Shown in pieces: positions 7,977-15,431 of a stretch of 33,414 bases of DNA. Source of the DNA: an uncultured Flavobacteriaceae bacterium (lineage in GTDB: Bacteria > Bacteroidota > Bacteroidia > Flavobacteriales > Flavobacteriaceae); assembly GCA_905479475.1 (NCBI GenBank), contig CAJQMT010000031.1:1-33414 (forward strand), read 5' to 3'. The notes below the pieces were generated by a model that saw only the letters and a program-made list of their open reading frames with translations, had not been told where the DNA came from and ran no database searches. Made by a program: the position numbers and the translations under genes. Each line of letters starts with the position of its first letter. Positions within the stretch are counted from its first letter, which is position 1.

Positions 7977-9188
7977 ATGATAGACAAGAAAAAGGTAAGT
8001 TCGGAAAAAGCCGTTCTGATTGGGGTCATTACCCAGCATCAGAACGAGGACAAGTCGACTGAGTTTTTGGATGAGTTGGAGTTTTTGGTAACTACAGCAG
8101 GAGGAGTTTCCATCAAACGATATGTACAGAAATTAGAAAAGCCACATCCCAAAACGTTTATTGGGACAGGAAAGTTAGAGGAGGTAAAAAGATACATTGA
8201 TACGCACAATGTAGGAACTGCTATTTTTGATGATGAATTGTCGCCTGCACAATTGCGAAATATTGAAAAAGTATTGGACTGTAAAATTTTAGACAGAACC
8301 AATTTGATATTGGACATTTTTGCCCAAAGAGCACAAACAAGCTATGCACGAACACAAGTAGCCTTGGCACAGTGTGAATATTTATTACCTCGATTGACCA
8401 AGCTATGGACACATCTTGACAAACAAAAAGGGGGAATTGGAATGAGAGGTCCTGGAGAAACAGAAATCGAGACAGACAGACGTATTGTTCGCGATCAGAT
8501 TACCGTACTTCAGAAAAAATTAAAGGTCATTGACAAGCAAATGGCTGTACAGCGTAAAAATAGAGGAAAAATGGTGCGCGTGGCATTGGTGGGTTATACC
8601 AATGTTGGAAAATCAACTTTGATGAATGTGGTGAGTAAATCGGAAGTGTTTGCAGAAAACAAATTGTTTGCAACCTTGGACACGACCGTTCGGAAAGTGG
8701 TTGTAAAAAATATTCCATTTTTAATGACCGACACGGTAGGATTTATTCGGAAGTTACCGACCCAATTGGTGGAATCTTTCAAATCGACCTTAGACGAAGT
8801 TCGTGAAGCAGATCTTTTGTTGCATGTGGTGGATATTTCCCATAAAAACTTTGAAGATCATATTGAATCTGTGAATAAAATTTTACAAGAAATTGAGAGT
8901 GCAGACAAGCCTTCTATGATGATTTTCAACAAAATTGATGCATACACACACGAAACCATCGACGAAGATGATTTGGTGATGGAAAAAACAAAAGCACATT
9001 TTACGCTGGAAGAGTTGCAAAAAACATGGATGTCGAAAATGGAAAACAATTGCGTGTTTATTTCCGCCTTGAACAAAGAAAATTTAGACGATTTTAAAAA
9101 CCGCGTCTATGAAGAGGTAAAGAAAATTCATATCAAACGATTTCCGTACAACAATTTTTTGTACGACGAATATTCAGAAGAAGTCTAA
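7977..9188 (+). CDS. hflX: GTPase HflX
   Basis: A 403-residue ribosome-associated GTPase that in other bacteria splits stalled ribosomes after heat or antibiotic stress. The N-terminal HflX domain contains KTFIGTGK and the glycine-rich signature GGIGMRGPGETEIETDRR, followed by a coiled-coil linker. The G domain has the P loop GYTNVGKST at about residues 205-213, switch motif DTVGF near 251 and NKID near 318. The protein start agrees with flavobacterial HflX proteins, so the promoter box four bases upstream is not explained by a wrong start. Length is normal for the family. A strong hairpin terminator follows directly. Confidence 0.95.
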   Translation: MIDKKKVSSEKAVLIGVITQHQNEDKSTEFLDELEFLVTTAGGVSIKRYVQKLEKPHPKTFIGTGKLEEVKRYIDTHNVGTAIFDDELSPAQLRNIEKVLDCKILDRTNLILDIFAQRAQTSYARTQVALAQCEYLLPRLTKLWTHLDKQKGGIGMRGPGETEIETDRRIVRDQITVLQKKLKVIDKQMAVQRKNRGKMVRVALVGYTNVGKSTLMNVVSKSEVFAENKLFATLDTTVRKVVVKNIPFLMTDTVGFIRKLPTQLVESFKSTLDEVREADLLLHVVDISHKNFEDHIESVNKILQEIESADKPSMMIFNKIDAYTHETIDEDDLVMEKTKAHFTLEELQKTWMSKMENNCVFISALNKENLDDFKNRVYEEVKKIHIKRFPYNNFLYDEYSEEV

Positions 9189-9224
9189 AAAAACCGAACA
9201 AGCTTTCCTTTGTTCGGTTTTTTT
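9187..9224. terminator. Bidirectional terminator between hflX and the DUF3078 gene
   Basis: The stem AAACCGAACAA pairs with its complement across a short loop (9202-9209), with flanking A and T runs that extend the stem and supply a T tract on both strands. It ends hflX (its stem starts inside the stop codon) and the minus-strand DUF3078 gene. Confidence 0.85.
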
Positions 9225-9239
9225 TAGACTTTTTAATAT

Positions 9240-10070
9240 TTAAAAATCGTAATTTATACCCAAGCCAAAGACCTCTCTTACTTGCGCAGCGCTGATAGCA
9301 TTGTCATCGTAAATGGTCTGAAAAGAAATGTTGGCGGATAGATAATTGTTGATGGTCATCACGACATTCAGGGTGTAGTCGATATCCACGTTTTGAGCAT
9401 CTTCCAGGTAATTAGAATACAAGTTCAAGAGGTTTTCAAAAGAAACATTGGAAAGCACTTCATATTTAGCGTATAGATGGATGCTTGCGCCAAATTCAAA
9501 GCGACTCGTTTTTCCTTGATCTACTCCAAATGAAGGTCCCTCTTCCGTAAACTGTTTGTCAACCAAAACGAGTTTTCCTGTGGCCGGAGCAAAATTTATT
9601 TTGAAAATTTCAGAAGGTTTGTACAACATTCCCAAACCCGTTTGAAGATAGGCAGGGGAAAGTGCATGCGAAATGTAATTTCCTTCGTTGTCTTCTCCGC
9701 GAGCCATTTGACTTTTGAAATTTAAAACCCCAGAATAAAACCAATTTTCCCCTGCTTTTTTTCCGACAACAGATTGAAATTCAACTCGATCTTCGGATTT
9801 CGTTGCACTCTGGTCGTCAATCTTTGTCAATCCATAAGCAGCAGCCAGTCTATTGTCCCATGTCCAATCCTTATTCATGTAATTGAATTCATAGGTGAAA
9901 TTTACGGTCCCCGCAATATTGGATGTTCCTCCGCCCAACCATTTTTTGTTAAAAGCAGATTGATTGAACAATAGGTTTAGGTTTCCTTTTCGCTTCCAAT
10001 GAGAAGTATCTTGTTGGGAAAAAGTGGCCGTTGCTACAAAGAGAAACGCCATCGATAGCATTGTTTTCAT
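9240..10070 (-). CDS. DUF3078 outer-membrane barrel-type protein
   Basis: A 276-residue protein of the DUF3078 family, of unknown function and confined largely to Bacteroidota. The start at 10070 gives a clear signal peptide (MKTMLSMAFLFVATATFSQ); an ATG nine codons further upstream would extend it needlessly. The mature part contains the family's opening features, WxRKGNLNLLFNQSAFN and WLGGGTSN, then repeated amphipathic beta strands with many aromatic and asparagine residues, ending in NYDF. This fits a small outer-membrane barrel. It is last in a minus-strand run with DUF2480, the MIP18-like gene and sufE, 51 bases after DUF2480, but nothing in it suggests a direct Fe-S role. Confidence 0.8.
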   Translation of the reverse strand: MKTMLSMAFLFVATATFSQQDTSHWKRKGNLNLLFNQSAFNKKWLGGGTSNIAGTVNFTYEFNYMNKDWTWDNRLAAAYGLTKIDDQSATKSEDRVEFQSVVGKKAGENWFYSGVLNFKSQMARGEDNEGNYISHALSPAYLQTGLGMLYKPSEIFKINFAPATGKLVLVDKQFTEEGPSFGVDQGKTSRFEFGASIHLYAKYEVLSNVSFENLLNLYSNYLEDAQNVDIDYTLNVVMTINNYLSANISFQTIYDDNAISAAQVREVFGLGINYDF

Positions 10071-10121
10071 AAGTATAATTGGTTTAATTGATTTCAAGGA
10101 TGATTTTGAAAAATTAAAAGC

Positions 10122-10631
10122 TTACGATTTTTTCTTTTTAAAGAGCGGTACAGTAGAACAAGCTTCTCCAAAAGAGAGGCTGTTTACTAGCGGCCATAGC
10201 TTTTCAATAAGCTGTGTGTACGCACTTTCGGGGATGGGTTTGTTCGAGCAGCCTTTTATAATAACAGGGGTATCTCGGTAATCTTCTAGAGAGAACTGAT
10301 GTATAATTTCTTGAAAAATAGTAGTTTCAAGCATCTTCAAATCTCCTACAATAATTTTTTTTGCATAAGGTGCAGCTTTGGTTGCAATAAGAAGGTATGC
10401 CCAGGAGGGAATGATGGCATCTGAGCTACAAGTCAAAGCGATGTACGTGTCTTTAAGAGTGCCCCAATCATAGGCGTCCATAGCGGCTCTGAAATCCTTT
10501 TCTTTTAGAATCAATTCTTGAAAGAGCCATGGTTTGATGTCGAAAATAACCCGTTTGCCCTCCGGGTAAAAATCTTCTAAATCGATTGTTTTTAGTTTGC
10601 TGTTGGCAACTCTATTTACAATTTCAGCCAT
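10122..10631 (-). CDS. DUF2480 family protein
   Basis: A 169-residue soluble protein matching DUF2480, a family of unknown function. There is no signal peptide or membrane segment, so it should be cytoplasmic. It contains three cysteines: Cys68 in TCSSDAIIPSWAY, Cys128 in GCSNKPIPESAY and Cys158 in FGEACSTVP. The first two sites look like copies of one another (Cys-Ser, then Ile-Pro, then Ala-Tyr), suggesting an internal repeat. The gene lies 71 bases after the MIP18/SufT-like gene and downstream of sufE on the same strand, so a role in Fe-S assembly or as a client of it is a reasonable inference but unproven. Confidence 0.8.
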   Translation of the reverse strand: MAEIVNRVANSKLKTIDLEDFYPEGKRVIFDIKPWLFQELILKEKDFRAAMDAYDWGTLKDTYIALTCSSDAIIPSWAYLLIATKAAPYAKKIIVGDLKMLETTIFQEIIHQFSLEDYRDTPVIIKGCSNKPIPESAYTQLIEKLWPLVNSLSFGEACSTVPLFKKKKS

Positions 10632-10702
10632 AACTTTTTGTCAGTTTTTGATTCGTGGTTTTGAGTTTTTCGTTGAAAAAAATGTTTTTTCAATACTCAA
10701 AA

Positions 10703-11023
10703 TTAAAGAAACCCAAGTTCTAACTTGGCTTCTTCGCTCATCATATCTTGCGTCCAAGTAGGATCAAAGGTGATTTCTACCTCTGCATTGTCAATCTCTT
10801 CCAATTCTTCAACTTTATCTTCAACTTCTTTCGGCAATGTTTCTGCAACAGGACAATTAGGAGAAGTCAAAGTCATTAAAATTTTGGCTTCTTTTTGATC
10901 GTTCACCATTACGTCGTAGATCAATCCCAATTCGTATATGTCTACCGGAATTTCAGGGTCAAAAATGGTTTTTAAAACCTGTACGATTTTTTCTCCAATA
11001 TCTGTAATTTCTTGTTCTTGCAT
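10703..11023 (-). CDS. MIP18/DUF59 family Fe-S assembly protein (SufT-like)
   Basis: A 106-residue single-domain protein of the MIP18 (DUF59) family, which helps mature iron-sulfur proteins; in Bacteroidota members are often encoded with SUF genes. Visible features are the DPEIPVDIYELGLIYDV block (residues 22-38) and LTSPNCPVAETLP with the conserved Cys57. The length is normal for a stand-alone MIP18 domain, and there is no P-loop ATPase domain attached. It lies 85 bases after sufE on the same strand, ahead of DUF2480. An AT-rich hairpin just after its stop (about 10673-10693) is too weak to call a terminator. Confidence 0.85.
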   Translation of the reverse strand: MQEQEITDIGEKIVQVLKTIFDPEIPVDIYELGLIYDVMVNDQKEAKILMTLTSPNCPVAETLPKEVEDKVEELEEIDNAEVEITFDPTWTQDMMSEEAKLELGFL

Positions 11024-11108
11024 TTTCTTTTTATTTCGAATGATTCAAAGATACTATTTCTTTTTAAGCTATAGGAGCGTGTTGACGTTCTGGATGCTGT
11101 GCAAAGTT

Positions 11109-11531
11109 TTAGGACATTTTTGCATGAAAGCCTAAGGCATATAATTTTATTTGTTTGATCATAGACAACAGTCCGTTTGCACGTGTGGCAGACAAGTGTT
11201 CTTTCAGTCCGATTTTGTCGATAAAGTCCATTTCAGTATGGATGATATCCGAGGGTTTTTGACCGTTGAAAACACGCAAAAGTAACGCGACAATCCCTTT
11301 GGTTAAGATAGCGTCACTATCGGCTGAAAAAGCCAATTGGTCGTTTTCAATTTCAGCATGGAGCCAAACCTTTGATTGACAACCTTTGATCAAGTTCTCG
11401 TCCATTTTGAATCGTTCCTCTATAAGAGGTAAAGATTTTCCAAGGTCGATAAGGTGTTCGTAACGTTCCATCCAATCTTCAAAGAGGTCGAACTCGTCAA
11501 TAATTTCTTCCTGTATTTCTTTGATAGTCAT
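11109..11531 (-). CDS. sufE: SufE cysteine desulfurase sulfur acceptor
   Basis: A 140-residue SufE protein, which takes sulfur from the cysteine desulfurase SufS and passes it to the Fe-S scaffold. The acceptor cysteine is Cys51 in the loop LIKGCQSKVW, and the surrounding family pattern EDWMERYEHLIDLGKSLP and ALLLRVFNG is intact. sufS and the sufBCD genes are not in this window: sufE is first in its run and diverges from the sugar kinase gene at 11674. The downstream genes (MIP18-like, DUF2480, DUF3078) follow at gaps of 85, 71 and 51 bases. Confidence 0.92.
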   Translation of the reverse strand: MTIKEIQEEIIDEFDLFEDWMERYEHLIDLGKSLPLIEERFKMDENLIKGCQSKVWLHAEIENDQLAFSADSDAILTKGIVALLLRVFNGQKPSDIIHTEMDFIDKIGLKEHLSATRANGLLSMIKQIKLYALGFHAKMS

Positions 11532-11580
11532 TTTTTAAACTTATTTTTGTATTGTGTTAAAAACACTGTTTTAATGATCA

Positions 11581-11588
11581 CAAAAATA
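11581..11588 (-). promoter_or_regulatory. Candidate -7 box for the sufE operon
   Basis: TATTTTTG on the minus strand matches the TAnnTTTG consensus. It would give a leader of about 43 bases before sufE. No matching -33 TTG was found, so this is tentative. Confidence 0.35.
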
Positions 11589-11673
11589 CAGATAAAAGTT
11601 TGAATGCGAATAGCCAAAACTAGAAACTTCAAACCCTCCTGCCTATGGTAGGGCCAAAAACTTGAAATGAAAT

Positions 11674-12603
11674 ATGAGCAAATTATTGATTGTAGGTACC
11701 CTAGCATTTGATGCGATTGAAACCCCTTTTGGAAAAACAGACAAAATTTTAGGAGGAGCCGCAACTTACATCGGTCTTTCTGCTGCCAATTTTGGTATTC
11801 AATCTGGTATTGTGTCAGTTGTTGGGGGTGATTTTCCTGAAGAATATTTGAAAATGTTGAACGCTAAACAAGTAGATACCCAAGGGGTAGAAATTGTCAA
11901 GGACGGAAAAACATTTTTTTGGAGTGGGAGGTACCATAACGATATGAATTCCAGGGATACTTTGGTAACCGAATTGAACGTTTTAGAACAATTCAACCCA
12001 AAAGTACCTCAAGATTTTAAAGATGCAGGAATTGTTTTGTTGGGGAATTTACATCCGCTGGTTCAAAATGCAGTTTTAGAACAACTTGAAGTGACGCCGA
12101 AATTGGTGGTATTGGATACCATGAATTTTTGGATGGACATTGCTTTGCCAGAATTGAAAGAGGTGATTCAGAAAGTAGACGTTATTACAATCAATGATGA
12201 AGAAGCACGCCAGTTGAGTGGAGAGTACTCTTTGAGAGTGGCAGCGAGAAAAATTCAAGCGATGGGTCCAAAATATGTGGTTATCAAAAAAGGAGAACAC
12301 GGAGCTTTGTTGTTTGGAGAAGATCAAATTTTCTTTGCACCCGCTTTGCCACTTGAGGAAGTTTTTGACCCCACAGGAGCAGGAGATACTTTTGCAGGAG
12401 GATTTGCAGGGTATTTGACAAAAACAAAAGACATTTCATTTGAAAATATGAAGAATGCCATTGTGTACGGTTCTAACATGGCTTCCTTTTGTGTGGAGAA
12501 ATTTGGGACAGAACGCATGCAGAATTTGACGAAAGAAGAAATTTTTGACAGATTGGAGCAGTTCAAATCATTGACACAATATGAAATGTCTCTTTCAAAA
12601 TAA
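11674..12603 (+). CDS. PfkB family sugar kinase
   Basis: A 309-residue ribokinase-fold kinase, phosphorylating a sugar or nucleoside with ATP. The N-terminal half has the substrate-binding LGGAATYIGLSAANFG block; the C-terminal PfkB signature DPTGAGDTFAGGF spans residues 232-244 with catalytic base Asp238. No signal peptide is present, so it is cytoplasmic. Substrate cannot be read from the sequence. It lies 62 bases upstream of the PurF-like gene on the same strand; pairing a kinase of this family with a phosphoribosyltransferase suggests ribose or nucleoside metabolism, but the second gene also has its own promoter box. Confidence 0.85.
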   Translation: MSKLLIVGTLAFDAIETPFGKTDKILGGAATYIGLSAANFGIQSGIVSVVGGDFPEEYLKMLNAKQVDTQGVEIVKDGKTFFWSGRYHNDMNSRDTLVTELNVLEQFNPKVPQDFKDAGIVLLGNLHPLVQNAVLEQLEVTPKLVVLDTMNFWMDIALPELKEVIQKVDVITINDEEARQLSGEYSLRVAARKIQAMGPKYVVIKKGEHGALLFGEDQIFFAPALPLEEVFDPTGAGDTFAGGFAGYLTKTKDISFENMKNAIVYGSNMASFCVEKFGTERMQNLTKEEIFDRLEQFKSLTQYEMSLSK

Positions 12604-12640
12604 ATAAGGGTCTTAAAAAAAGACAATAAAAAATAGAGTT

Positions 12641-12648
12641 TAAATTTG
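12641..12648 (+). promoter_or_regulatory. -7 promoter box for the PurF-like gene
   Basis: TAAATTTG is an exact TAnnTTTG match, 17 bases before the ATG at 12666, giving a leader of about 13 bases. It suggests the gene is not only read through from the sugar kinase gene. Confidence 0.45.
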
Positions 12649-12665
12649 TACTTACTAGAAATATT

Positions 12666-14561
12666 ATGAGTGACGCTATCAAACATGAATGTGGTATTGC
12701 AATGGTCCGATTGCTAAAGCCTTTGGAATATTACAAAGAAAAATACGGTACTGCATTTTACGGAATTAACAAAATGTATTTGTTGATGGAAAAGCAGCAC
12801 AATCGTGGTCAAGACGGTGCTGGTTTTGCAAGTTTGAAATTCAACGTGAGTCCTGGAACAAGGTATATCAGCAGAGTGCGTTCGAACAAGTCACAGCCTA
12901 TTCAAGATATTTTTGCTCAAATCAATGAAAGATTGAGTCAAGGCTTGAATGACAATCCTGATAAGAAAGATGACATTGCATGGCAAGAAGAAAATTTGCC
13001 GTACATCGGAAATTTATTTTTGGGACATGTGCGTTATGGAACTTCGGGAGGAAATAGTATAGAAAACGTGCATCCTTTTTTGCGTCAAAGTAATTGGAGA
13101 CATAAAAACTTAATTGTTGCTGGGAATTTTAACATGACCAATTCTTCTCAATTGTTGGAGGAATTGATTGAATTGGGACAACATCCAAAAGAAAATACCG
13201 ACACGGTAACGGTCATGGAAAAAATAGGTCATTTTTTAGACGATCAGGTCGAAGGTTTGTATCAAGATCTGAAAGGATCTGTGAGTAAAAAAGATGCTTC
13301 GCCATTGATTGCTGAAAAAGTAGACGTGCAACAAATTTTGCAAAGAGCTGCAAGAAGTTTTGATGGAGGATATGCCATGGCAGGTTTGTTAGGGCATGGA
13401 GATGCATTTGTATTGAGAGATCCTGCAGGAATTCGACCTGCATTTTATTACCAAGATGACGAGGTATTGGTCGTTGCTTCTGAAAGACCAGTGATTCAAA
13501 CGGTTTTTAATGTGCCTATTGAATCTGTGAAAGAATTGGAAAGAGGGCATGCCATCATTGCAAAAAAATCGGGAAAAATATCGGTAGAACCAGTGTTAGA
13601 CCAATTGCCTAAAAAGTCTTGTTCGTTTGAACGAATTTATTTTTCCAGAGGGTCTGACGCCGATATTTATACAGAGCGTAAAAATTTGGGAAAAACAGTT
13701 TTTCCAGAAATTTTGAAGAAAATAGACAACGATATTACCAATACTGTTTTTTCTTACATCCCAAATACTGCTGAAACATCCTTTTATGGAATGAGCGAAG
13801 CAGCAGAAGATTTCTTGAATCAGCAAAAACTTCAAAAAATATTGAAGGGACGACGTGAGATTTCTGCGGCAGAGTTGAACAAAGTGCTTTCCGAAAGACC
13901 TCGAATTGAAAAAATCGCTGTCAAAGATGTGAAATTGAGAACGTTTATTGCAGATGACAATAGCCGTGATGACTTGGTGGAGCATGTATATGACATTACG
14001 TACGGGGTGGTAAAGCCAACAGACAATTTGGTGATTATTGATGATAGTATCGTAAGAGGAACGACGTTGAAGAAAAGTATCATAAAAATTCTTGATCGTT
14101 TGAGTCCTAAGAAAATCATTATTGTGTCTTCTGCTCCTCAGATTCGATATCCAGATTGCTATGGAATTGACATGGCAAAAATTGGAGATTTCATTGCTTT
14201 TCGAGCGGCCTTGGAATTGTTAAAAGATACAGATCAATATCATATTGTAACCGATGTCTATAAAAAATGTATCAAACAACGCGTCAAAGAAGATGCTGGG
14301 ATTGAAAATTTTGTAAAAGAAATTTATGCGCCGTTTACAGCAGTTCAAGTTTCAGACAAAATTGCAGAAATGTTGAAAACAGCCGAAGTAAAGGCCGATG
14401 TAGAAGTAATTTTTCAGACAATTGAAGGCTTGCACGAAGCTTGTCCAGATCATATGGGAGATTGGTACTTTACAGGGAATTACCCAACTAATGGAGGAAA
14501 GCGCGTAGTGAATGAAGCATTTATTAACTTCTACGAAGGAAAGAATAAAAGAGCGTATTAA
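12666..14561 (+). CDS. PurF-like amidophosphoribosyltransferase, long form
   Basis: A 631-residue protein with a class II glutamine amidotransferase domain at the N-terminus and a phosphoribosyltransferase domain behind it, the architecture of PurF, which makes phosphoribosylamine from PRPP and glutamine in purine synthesis. The nucleophile would be Cys9 in HECGIA, exposed after removal of a short propeptide. Glutaminase landmarks HNRGQDGAG and GHVRYGTSG, the RDPAGIRPAFY block and the PRPP-binding loop LVIIDDSIVRGTT (about residues 454-466) are present. It is about 125 residues longer than E. coli PurF, with extra segments in the N-terminal domain, around KGRREISAAELN, and at the C-terminus. 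It may be a divergent paralogue rather than the main purine enzyme. Confidence 0.8.
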   Translation: MSDAIKHECGIAMVRLLKPLEYYKEKYGTAFYGINKMYLLMEKQHNRGQDGAGFASLKFNVSPGTRYISRVRSNKSQPIQDIFAQINERLSQGLNDNPDKKDDIAWQEENLPYIGNLFLGHVRYGTSGGNSIENVHPFLRQSNWRHKNLIVAGNFNMTNSSQLLEELIELGQHPKENTDTVTVMEKIGHFLDDQVEGLYQDLKGSVSKKDASPLIAEKVDVQQILQRAARSFDGGYAMAGLLGHGDAFVLRDPAGIRPAFYYQDDEVLVVASERPVIQTVFNVPIESVKELERGHAIIAKKSGKISVEPVLDQLPKKSCSFERIYFSRGSDADIYTERKNLGKTVFPEILKKIDNDITNTVFSYIPNTAETSFYGMSEAAEDFLNQQKLQKILKGRREISAAELNKVLSERPRIEKIAVKDVKLRTFIADDNSRDDLVEHVYDITYGVVKPTDNLVIIDDSIVRGTTLKKSIIKILDRLSPKKIIIVSSAPQIRYPDCYGIDMAKIGDFIAFRAALELLKDTDQYHIVTDVYKKCIKQRVKEDAGIENFVKEIYAPFTAVQVSDKIAEMLKTAEVKADVEVIFQTIEGLHEACPDHMGDWYFTGNYPTNGGKRVVNEAFINFYEGKNKRAY

Positions 14562-14585
14562 TGCACATCCTACAAAATTATAAAA

Positions 14586-14616
14586 AAACCCTTCGAATCT
14601 GAGATACGAAGGGTTT
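14586..14616 (-). terminator. Terminator hairpin for the superoxide dismutase gene
   Basis: A 10 bp stem, AAACCCTTCG paired with CGAAGGGTTT, around an 11-base loop. On the minus strand a run of seven T follows directly, as for a Rho-independent terminator; on the plus strand the following bases are not T-rich. Confidence 0.65.
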
Positions 14617-14640
14617 ATTGTGGTGACTTGTAAAGTAGGT

Positions 14641-14683
14641 TCAAAAAAAGGAAACCCGTTTGAAGTTCCCTTTTTTTTTGAAA
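14641..14683. terminator. Terminator hairpin after the PurF-like gene
   Basis: An A-rich arm ending in GGAAAC pairs with GTTCCC and a run of nine T, with one mismatch. On the plus strand this ends the PurF-like transcript, and it could act in both directions. Its edge lies 9 bases from the superoxide dismutase stop. Confidence 0.6.
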
Positions 14684-14691
14684 TGAAATTC

Positions 14692-15300
14692 TTATTTACC
14701 AGCGGCATAATTTGCTGAAACTTTTGCCCAGTCAATTACATTGAAAAATGCATTGATGTAATCTGGTCTTCTGTTTTGGTAGTTTAGGTAATAAGCGTGC
14801 TCCCAAACATCCAATCCTAAAATAGGTTGGTTTCCACAAGTAACACCTGGCATCAATGGGTTGTCTTGGTTTGGCGTAGAACACACATTTACTGCACCCC
14901 CTTTTGCCACGCACAACCAAGCCCATCCTGAACCAAATTGCGTAGCTGCAGCTTTTGAAAAAGCATCTTTGAAAGCTTCAAAAGAACCAAAAGAAGCGTT
15001 GATTGCCTCTGCCAACTCACCTGAGGGCTCTCCTCCTCCGTTTGGAGAAAGTACTTCCCAAAACAAACGGTGGTTGTAAAAACCTCCTCCGTTATTTCTA
15101 ACAGCACCATTGCTCATGTCCAAATTGGCAAGAATGTCTTCAATAGAATTCCCTTCGGCATCCGATCCAGCAATAGCATTGTTCAAATTGTTTGTATATC
15201 CTTGGTGGTGCTTGCTATGGTGAATTTCCATAGTTTTTGCATCGATATGTGGTTCCAACGCATCGTATGCGTATGATAATTTTGGTAACTCAAAAGCCAT
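14692..15300 (-). CDS. sodA: Superoxide dismutase, Mn/Fe family (Mn-like residues)
   Basis: A 202-residue cytoplasmic superoxide dismutase. Metal ligands are His27, His77, Asp164 and His168 (the last two in DVWEH). Residues that separate the two metal forms look Mn-like: NNGGGFYNH before His77 and NQD with Gln145 in place of the Ala of Fe enzymes; enzymes of this phylum can accept either metal, so preference is not certain. The start is set at 15300 ([17 protein letters not shown]) because it matches the family and the promoter box at 15326-15333 lies inside the longer reading from 15348. The gene is convergent with the PurF-like gene. Confidence 0.93.
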   Translation of the reverse strand: MAFELPKLSYAYDALEPHIDAKTMEIHHSKHHQGYTNNLNNAIAGSDAEGNSIEDILANLDMSNGAVRNNGGGFYNHRLFWEVLSPNGGGEPSGELAEAINASFGSFEAFKDAFSKAAATQFGSGWAWLCVAKGGAVNVCSTPNQDNPLMPGVTCGNQPILGLDVWEHAYYLNYQNRRPDYINAFFNVIDWAKVSANYAAGK

Positions 15301-15325
15301 AATATATTTTTTTAAAATTGAATAC

Positions 15326-15333
15326 CAAAGGTA
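15326..15333 (-). promoter_or_regulatory. -7 promoter box for the superoxide dismutase gene
   Basis: TACCTTTG on the minus strand matches TAnnTTTG and lies 25 bases upstream of the ATG at 15300, for a leader of about 19 bases. It rules against the longer reading frame starting at 15348. Confidence 0.5.
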
Positions 15334-15431
15334 CGGAAGAGAAAGCATTTATAGAAATTATTTCTTCTTATGATGCTATTGATAAATATTATTTAAGACT
15401 TAAGGGTCAGAAACGGCATCTCTTTCTTTTT

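Noticed and set aside
10660-10703. Nested AT-rich inverted repeat between the MIP18-like and DUF2480 genes
   Set aside because: The stem is nearly all A-T pairs without a proper T tract, and the genes look co-transcribed, so I did not call a terminator.
13596-13985. 129-codon minus-strand frame inside the PurF-like gene
   Set aside because: Shadow of a strongly supported gene; no promoter or family resemblance.
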